Source: Clostridiaceae bacterium
GTDB taxonomy: Bacteria; Bacillota; Clostridia; Saccharofermentanales; Fastidiosipilaceae
NCBI GenBank assembly: GCA_012800515.1
Contig: JAAZJE010000083.1
Coordinates: forward strand, 1-12,169
Length of the DNA stretch: 12,169 nt
Reading direction: 5' to 3'
Under the pieces are notes generated by a model. That model ran no database searches. It saw nothing but the letters and a program-made list of their open reading frames with translations, and was not told the DNA's origin. Both the position numbers and the translations under genes were made by a program. Below, piece after piece: positions 6,574-12,169 of the stretch (position 1 is the stretch's first letter; each line of letters starts with the position of its first letter).

Positions 6574-9500
6574 ATGCGCAAGCTAGCGAAACAAAACCGC
6601 TCTCAACACTCCAACAACGGCAAAACCAAACAAATCAGCGGCTTCCGACGCAGGTTGTCGCTGTTTTTACTCGCAATTACCTTTCTCCAGCCCGTCCTAT
6701 CATTGATCGGATGTAACCTGGGAAAGGATGTTTATTCTTATTTGCCGAATCGAACCTATACTTTGGGTGAGAAAGATCCGGCGAGGCCGGAGACTTTGGA
6801 GGAATTGCTACACAGCCGTATTGTCGATGCCGAAATATTGTTGGGTAATCCGAAGATAGCTGAGGAATTGCTCGAAGTTAAGGATATCAAGGAGATTCTC
6901 GATTCGAGGATGGCCTTGAATGCTCTGCGCGAATTACTGGAGCAGTTGCAGGCTTTGGAAGCGGAGGAGGAGGGCGACCAGTCGGCGGTTGATGCTTTGC
7001 CGTTACTCGGCAAGGACGAGGAACCTGAATTACCGGAGATAACGCCGACACCGATTCCGACTCTGAAACCCACTCCGACATTGGCGGCCACACCGACCCC
7101 GAAGCCCACCGCGAAACCTACCGCGAAGCCCACCGCGAAACCAACTGATAAACCGAGTCCGACACCGACAGCTTCGCCGACATCCAAACCCACCCCGAGA
7201 CCTACCGTGACTCCGGCAGCTTCGCCGCCGCCAAAACCAACTCCGAAAACCACTGTGACCCCTAAGCCTACCGAAAAGCCGAAGCCTACCGCTACCCCAA
7301 AGCCCACCGCTACCCCGAAACCCACCGCAACTCCGACGCCGATCCCCACGCCGAAACCGGACGCCAATGAAAATGCCAAAAATATACTGGCCGAACGGAT
7401 CAAGCTGATCATCGCCTTAAGAAAACATCTGGATAAGCTGCTTGCCCCGCCGGGCGACAAACCTCTTGAACTCTTAGAGCCGGCGTTGAATACCAAGGGT
7501 GTGTGGCAGAAGAATGAGCAGGTGATTTTACACATGATCCCCGAATGTGATTGGTTGCCGGCGGACGGCTATCGTCTGGAACGGATAGTCAACGGGGAGA
7601 CGGTACTGATCGGGGATAATTTGGCCTCCAGCGCTTCACACTTGGAAGGCGACGGCACTGATGATGACAGTTTATTGTATAAGGCGGCAAATCTAAGCAA
7701 GACGAAATTGGCTACTTTGGGTATGAGCGCGGAGCAGTTCCGTGAGACCGCGTACAGAGGATATACCGGAAAACCGCATGTCGTCAGCGGTGAGGTGGAT
7801 TTTGCGGAGCAGAAAAAGGATCAGTACGTCATTCCCGACGGAATCGACGCGCGTGTTCCGGAGACTGACATCATCAATACGCAGCCGATCGCTGTTTTGG
7901 GACGAACGCCCAACGGAGAGTATGAACAGTCAACGATACGTTCCGCCGCACGAAAAAGGTACGGCGTCATCCCGTCGATGAAACCGATGGGCGTGGACGA
8001 CATCGGTGAGCCGTTGACCGGGGAAGAAGATACGCTGACGGAAGAACAGAAAAAACGTCAGGTCGCCGAAGAAGTTTTGGCCGCACGGCAGCAAATAGTC
8101 AATAAGAGCGTAACCGATAGCGCTTTTGCCGAGAAAAACGGATTCCTGGTGCGCGACGATATAAAGACACTGAAATTGGCGGCCGGAACGGAGATTCTGT
8201 ACCGGTTTACTCTCTCGAACGGCATGGTTAAAACCATGTCGCTCACGGCCGGCAAGCCGATCGAATTGTCGCGCCCCGAGGAACTCGAAGGCTTCGGGGT
8301 GGATGGAAAGGTCAGCCTGCGCTGGCAGGAAGCCACGAACGAGGACGAGAAAAAAATTATCAGCGGCTACCATGTCGAGCGACGTCTGGACGGCGAGAAA
8401 AAATTCACCCGCGTCAGCGAGGTACCCGTAGTTATCAGCGGCGTGCTGGATGAAACGGAGATCCTTTTCCAGTCGCCGGTATTGTTTGAAGACCCGGTCG
8501 ACAACGGTCGCACGGCGACTTATCGCGTCTATTCGATAGATATTTTCGGTCGTCAGAGCGAATATTCCGCGGAACTTAAAATAAAGGTTGAGAAGATAAC
8601 TCCGCCTAACGGGCCGTCGATTTCCAACCCGCTACTCTCCGATTATGCGGGTCAAACCCCGGCGGAAGAAGATGTGACCTGGCAGGCCTTGCAATACGAA
8701 ATTAAGAACAATCCCGGACAGCGCGGCGTGGCGTTGCCTATCTTCGCGGCGACCTCGGACACGGTGCGTCTGACGATTTATCGCTCCGAGTCGGTTGGCG
8801 CGCAGCCTTTCGGTTCTCCAAAACCTCTGGCCAACATAAAATTCACTAAGATAATTACTCCCACCCCGACCCTACCGCCCGGTGTTGAGCCAACGCCGCC
8901 GCCCGAATCGCCGCCTTACATTGTGAATTTCCCCGCGACCTACAACTTCGTCAAGCTCCACGGTGCCAACCACGCGGTGAAAAAAGTCGAAGACTCGGTT
9001 GCTCCGGATGTGGTTTATTTCGACACGCAGTTGGAGCTCGGTCGCACTTACAAGTATTGGGTCTCGGCCTGGGATACGTGGAACAATGAGAGTAGCTGGT
9101 CGCTATCCGTGACCCAGGAAATTCCGACCGCAGCGGAACCGAAAGCGCCGGATAAGCTGGTTATAGGCATGAAGGGGCGCTCCCTGCCCGATCTTTCCGG
9201 AGAGGCGCCCGGGGTTCCTACCGATGCCGTAGTTTTCAACAGCACTCGGTTTCAGTTAGCAGAATATCCGGTCCGTAAGACCGAGTATGATACGCAGATC
9301 GTCGATCAGGCCGATAAGTCGGGAATAGCGATGGGGTCATTCCTTTACGATGGGCGGGTCACTCCTCCGGTTGTGGATTTCACAAAGTACGATAACTTAC
9401 CGGAGGATAGGTATATCCATCTCCTGGTCGCGGTGCGCGGCGAAGATGTTTTCAACAACGGCGGCGCGCGAATCAAATGGCATGCCTATCAGGGCGACGG

Positions 9501-12169
9501 TCTGGCCGGCTATGACGTCTATCAGGCGCGATTCGATGCTAAAAATATAGATAAGCTACAGACGCAGAGTCGCGTTGAGCTGTCGAAGCTGGGTCTGTGG
9601 CAAAAGATCAACGATAAGCCGATTAAAGAAAACGGTCTCTTCGTCGGGTCGCTACGCAACGAGCCGGGCGCGGTAAATCTTTTCCTGATCTGTTTGGCTC
9701 CGGAGAAGAAAAACAAAATTGTATCGATGCTCGATGCCGTAGACGTAGACTGGCTTTTCGCCGATGAAAATTTGACGGCGGGTTATGTTGAGATCGAATG
9801 GCCGGTGCCGAATGATCCGCAGGTCAAGCATTACCGGATCTATCGCGCCGAAGTTCCGACTTTCAAAAAGCCGGTGGATGAGAGCAAGTTGCAATGGACC
9901 ATGATCGCCGACAATGTGAACGCCAACAAATACACGGATCCGGTCGATCAGAGCCATGCCCGTTACTACTACTATCAGGTGACGTCGATATCGCCGTGGG
10001 GAGTTGAGAGTAGCGTCGGCAGGGTCGATCGTTTCCGCGTTCCCTCGACTATGCCGCCGGCCACCCCGAACCTTCTGGTGCCGCTTTCGCGCAAAGACGG
10101 CGTGCAGATCAACTTCTCCGCTGTCGAATACTGCGATCGCTACGAGATTTACCGGACGACTATCCCGCGCCCCGGTGATGAGGGCTTGGAACAATTACCC
10201 GAAGAGGTCGCAAAGAGCGCCTATACCAGCGGCGAGTGGACGGATTCTTTCATCAGTCGGCTCACGCAATTGTCACTGAAGCAGGTTAGTTCATCCACCG
10301 CAGGCGGGCGCTTGAATACTCTGAGTCGCCTGAAAACATTGGTCATGAATAACGAAAGTGCGGCCTTGACGCAGTTCGGTAAAATGAAGGCCTCGACGCT
10401 GCTTCCTTCATATAAGAGTATCATCGACGCATACGGTCCTTTGGCCTTCGCCGAATATTCCGATTTGAGCTTGAGCATGATAAGACGCGTGCACTGGGAG
10501 AAGGTAGGCGAACTGCCGGCGGATCCGGATACGGTTGAACGCGAAGAAGGAAACTCGGGTCTGCTCAAACCGCTTTCGATCATTGACACTACAGCCGAGT
10601 ACGGCATCAACTACTTGTACACGGTACAGGCTTGGAATGATGACAATCTCGGTTCCGGACGCCCGGAGCCGGTCGAGGCGACGCCGCGGCGCAAAGGACC
10701 CTTCGATCCGCTGACAGGTTTGAAGTCGCGTATCGACGGAACAAAGATTCATTTGAGTTGGGATCTGCCGAAAATGTCCCCGCTGACACCGGAGCAGTGT
10801 ATCGCCGATACGGTGGGTTATATTGTCTACCGCGGTGAAACACGGGACGGTGAATTCTATCAGGCCAGTCCGTTGCTCTTTGAGTCGGAATGGGTTGACG
10901 ACATGGGCGACGCGTACGGCTATAACTGGTACAGCGTGCGCGTTTTGGACACGGGCGGCTATCTCAGCGATTTCTCGGATCCCATTCAGGTCGCGAAGAA
11001 AGAGGATATAACAGTGCCGCCGGCGGTTTTGCCGCAGTTGCCGAGCCCGACCCCATCTCCGAGCCCGACCCCATCTCCGAGCCCGACCCCATCCCCGAGT
11101 CCGACGCCGAAACCGACTGCGACACCGTCTCCGACACCTACGCCGAAGCCGAAACCTACGCCGACGCCGACCGCGACGCCGACACCGAAACCTTCGCCGA
11201 AACCGACCGCGACGCCGTCCCCGACTCCAACGCCGAAAGTTGTTCCTCCGCGCATCAGCGGTTTGCAACAGGAATACAATTTACTTATCAGCCAAGAGAA
11301 GCAATTTATCAGCTTTAATTTGAGCGGTACGGAGCCGATGCAATTTACGTTCAAGGCGACGGACTGGATAAACGAGGTGGAAGTGGATGAGAGCGTTATG
11401 CGCTTAGATCCCGATCGGCGTCGAATCGTTATTGAGGCGGGAGTAGGCGGAATATACTCGGTCGAACTGAAAGCGGTCAATGCGGCCGGGGAGCATAGGG
11501 CGGGCTTCGATCTTTACTTGCATGAGCCCCAGCCACCGGAATTGGCGGAACGAGAGGACGAATATTACATTGAAGCTCGCGGTTACGACCGGGATACGAC
11601 AGTGCAATTCGAGCTTAATTACGGCATGTCGCCTATTACCTGGGCACTGAAACCGATTCAAGAGCCGGTGCCGAATGGCGTCACAATCGACCAAAACGGG
11701 CTTATGACCGTCAAAACAAGTTGCCCGCTGGGACGATACTTATTCTATGTGGAAGCCAGCAATCCTTACGGCTACGACCGACGAGAGGTTTTGTTGGACA
11801 GGAATGCCGGCATCGCATATGCGCCGCCGCAATCCGGAATTGTTTCTTTGTCCTATCTGTCTAAGCCGCCCGGCATGGCGACTCCCAAGCCCCAGCCGAC
11901 CAAACGCCCGGAAATGTCCGACACGGAGACTTTGATCAAGGATCGTTGCCTGGTCGGCAATAATGTGCTCCCCGCGGGAGGAAGCTTGACGATATACGAA
12001 TTAAATGTGTCGCGCCCGCGCCAGGACAACAAGGTCGAAATTCTAGGTCACGGCAAGTATGAGGGTACGGCCTATATCGACTGGACACCGTACGGGAGCA
12101 AAACACCGCGCCGCATACAGGTAACTGTCGCTAAAGGGATATTTGAAGATACGGGCAGCAAACTTCCGA
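6574..12169 (+). CDS. Giant exported multi-domain surface protein with FN3-like and Ig-like modules, 3' truncated by window
   Basis: Reading from ATG 6574 gives 1865 codons without a stop to the window edge, so the C-terminus is missing. AAGGAGG at 6559-6565, eight bases before ATG, fixes the start. The N-terminus has a long basic region (residues 1-27, FRRR at 24-27), a hydrophobic core (LSLFLLAITF) and LIGC ending at Cys47, which fits a lipobox, so it is exported and probably lipidated. Then: helical segment about 70-140; Pro/Thr tract 157-262; helical 264-290; FN3-like strands about 300-350 (ADGYRLER) and 566-672 (VSLRWQEA, GYHVERR, YRVYSIDIFG); modules about 676-846 with a small Pro tract at 762-781; about 966-1064, 1066-1158 and 1160-1373 (the last with a helical insert at about 1203-1305); 1378-1472; Pro/Thr tract 1490-1555; Ig-like modules about 1560-1650 and 1655-1742, the second like a putative-Ig fold (GVTIDQNGLM, GRYLFYVEASNPYG). 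No enzyme motif was recognised. Adhesion, scaffolding or wall-spanning structure is likely. Binding partner and anchor are unknown. Confidence 0.88.
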   Translation, partial: MRKLAKQNRSQHSNNGKTKQISGFRRRLSLFLLAITFLQPVLSLIGCNLGKDVYSYLPNRTYTLGEKDPARPETLEELLHSRIVDAEILLGNPKIAEELLEVKDIKEILDSRMALNALRELLEQLQALEAEEEGDQSAVDALPLLGKDEEPELPEITPTPIPTLKPTPTLAATPTPKPTAKPTAKPTAKPTDKPSPTPTASPTSKPTPRPTVTPAASPPPKPTPKTTVTPKPTEKPKPTATPKPTATPKPTATPTPIPTPKPDANENAKNILAERIKLIIALRKHLDKLLAPPGDKPLELLEPALNTKGVWQKNEQVILHMIPECDWLPADGYRLERIVNGETVLIGDNLASSASHLEGDGTDDDSLLYKAANLSKTKLATLGMSAEQFRETAYRGYTGKPHVVSGEVDFAEQKKDQYVIPDGIDARVPETDIINTQPIAVLGRTPNGEYEQSTIRSAARKRYGVIPSMKPMGVDDIGEPLTGEEDTLTEEQKKRQVAEEVLAARQQIVNKSVTDSAFAEKNGFLVRDDIKTLKLAAGTEILYRFTLSNGMVKTMSLTAGKPIELSRPEELEGFGVDGKVSLRWQEATNEDEKKIISGYHVERRLDGEKKFTRVSEVPVVISGVLDETEILFQSPVLFEDPVDNGRTATYRVYSIDIFGRQSEYSAELKIKVEKITPPNGPSISNPLLSDYAGQTPAEEDVTWQALQYEIKNNPGQRGVALPIFAATSDTVRLTIYRSESVGAQPFGSPKPLANIKFTKIITPTPTLPPGVEPTPPPESPPYIVNFPATYNFVKLHGANHAVKKVEDSVAPDVVYFDTQLELGRTYKYWVSAWDTWNNESSWSLSVTQEIPTAAEPKAPDKLVIGMKGRSLPDLSGEAPGVPTDAVVFNSTRFQLAEYPVRKTEYDTQIVDQADKSGIAMGSFLYDGRVTPPVVDFTKYDNLPEDRYIHLLVAVRGEDVFNNGGARIKWHAYQGDGLAGYDVYQARFDAKNIDKLQTQSRVELSKLGLWQKINDKPIKENGLFVGSLRNEPGAVNLFLICLAPEKKNKIVSMLDAVDVDWLFADENLTAGYVEIEWPVPNDPQVKHYRIYRAEVPTFKKPVDESKLQWTMIADNVNANKYTDPVDQSHARYYYYQVTSISPWGVESSVGRVDRFRVPSTMPPATPNLLVPLSRKDGVQINFSAVEYCDRYEIYRTTIPRPGDEGLEQLPEEVAKSAYTSGEWTDSFISRLTQLSLKQVSSSTAGGRLNTLSRLKTLVMNNESAALTQFGKMKASTLLPSYKSIIDAYGPLAFAEYSDLSLSMIRRVHWEKVGELPADPDTVEREEGNSGLLKPLSIIDTTAEYGINYLYTVQAWNDDNLGSGRPEPVEATPRRKGPFDPLTGLKSRIDGTKIHLSWDLPKMSPLTPEQCIADTVGYIVYRGETRDGEFYQASPLLFESEWVDDMGDAYGYNWYSVRVLDTGGYLSDFSDPIQVAKKEDITVPPAVLPQLPSPTPSPSPTPSPSPTPSPSPTPKPTATPSPTPTPKPKPTPTPTATPTPKPSPKPTATPSPTPTPKVVPPRISGLQQEYNLLISQEKQFISFNLSGTEPMQFTFKATDWINEVEVDESVMRLDPDRRRIVIEAGVGGIYSVELKAVNAAGEHRAGFDLYLHEPQPPELAEREDEYYIEARGYDRDTTVQFELNYGMSPITWALKPIQEPVPNGVTIDQNGLMTVKTSCPLGRYLFYVEASNPYGYDRREVLLDRNAGIAYAPPQSGIVSLSYLSKPPGMATPKPQPTKRPEMSDTETLIKDRCLVGNNVLPAGGSLTIYELNVSRPRQDNKVEILGHGKYEGTAYIDWTPYGSKTPRRIQVTVAKGIFEDTGSKLP
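7042..7359 (+). repeat. Pro/Thr/Lys-rich tract 1 of the giant protein
   Basis: About 106 residues are built from PTP, KPT and ATPKPT motifs. Short DNA repeats are visible inside it: three 12-bp KPTA units at 7102-7137 and two 18-bp ATPKPT units at 7291-7326. The repeats are less uniform in DNA than the LCP array, so they look older. The tract is lysine-rich, unlike the Asp-containing LCP tail. Predicted helical segments flank it on both sides, consistent with an extended spacer between the lipid-proximal part and the outer modules. Confidence 0.9.
11041..11238 (+). repeat. Pro/Ser/Thr-rich tract 2 of the giant protein, with 18-bp tandem repeats
   Basis: About 66 residues of SPTP, KPT and ATP motifs separate the FN3-like modules from the Ig-like modules. 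It opens with three 18-bp units encoding PSPTPS at 11041-11058, 11059-11076 and 11077-11094. The first two are identical and the third differs only in its last base, so this part expanded recently. Length changes here would keep the frame and alter only the spacing between the two halves of the protein. Confidence 0.92.

Noticed and set aside
6756..7535. Gly-Val-rich minus-strand frame in the first Pro/Thr tract of the giant gene
   Set aside because: It is an artefact of the repeat composition on the opposite strand. The + strand frame has the ribosome site, the signal peptide and coherent modules.
10408..11480. Arg-rich and Gly-Val-rich minus-strand frames near the second Pro/Thr tract
   Set aside because: They overlap each other and the continuous + frame, and their composition simply mirrors the CCG/ACG-rich repeats.
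7742..11935. Small + strand frames at 7742-7981, 9350-9550, 10004-10279, 10823-11011 and 11747-11935
   Set aside because: They are out of frame with the 1865-codon frame that spans the whole region, have no domain content and no convincing ribosome site.

Overview
The window looks like a chromosomal segment from a Gram-positive-type bacterium, most likely Bacillota and probably in or near Clostridia. The signs are a groES-groEL operon behind a CIRCE operator, a GroES sequence of clostridial character, a LytR-CpsA-Psr (LCP) wall-polymer ligase, and strong AGGAGG-type ribosome binding sites. Base composition is moderate to slightly GC-rich. No mobile element, CRISPR array, tRNA or rRNA is visible. 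The assignment comes from reading the sequence only; no database was searched. All genes lie on the + strand.

Layout. (1) 1-950: the 3' part of an LCP gene whose product ends in a long Pro/Thr/Ser tail with eight 24-bp tandem repeats. (2) 1018-3150: a vegetative-type promoter, CIRCE, groES, groEL and a hairpin terminator. (3) Between the groEL stop and that hairpin lie four heptamers spaced exactly 11 bp apart. (4) 3270-6449: a 1059-residue regulator with a MalT-like STAND ATPase, a helical TPR-like middle, and a C-terminal winged helix plus BTAD of SARP type. (5) 6450-6573: an intergenic region with two more copies of a related AACGCT element, again 11 bp apart. (6) 6574 to the window end: one uninterrupted reading frame of at least 1865 codons with no stop, so the gene runs off the window. 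It encodes a giant exported protein, probably a lipoprotein, with two Pro/Thr-rich tracts, about six fibronectin-III-like modules and Ig-like modules.

How they may work together. The chaperonin operon is a housekeeping unit, probably repressed by HrcA. The regulator and the giant gene are adjacent and co-directional. The 11-bp spacing of the heptamers is the geometry known for SARP operators, and related elements lie upstream of both genes. The most interesting hypothesis is therefore that the STAND-BTAD protein controls itself and the giant surface protein through these repeats. The LCP protein and the giant protein share a Pro/Thr linker style, which suggests both act in the cell envelope. 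The link between them is inference.
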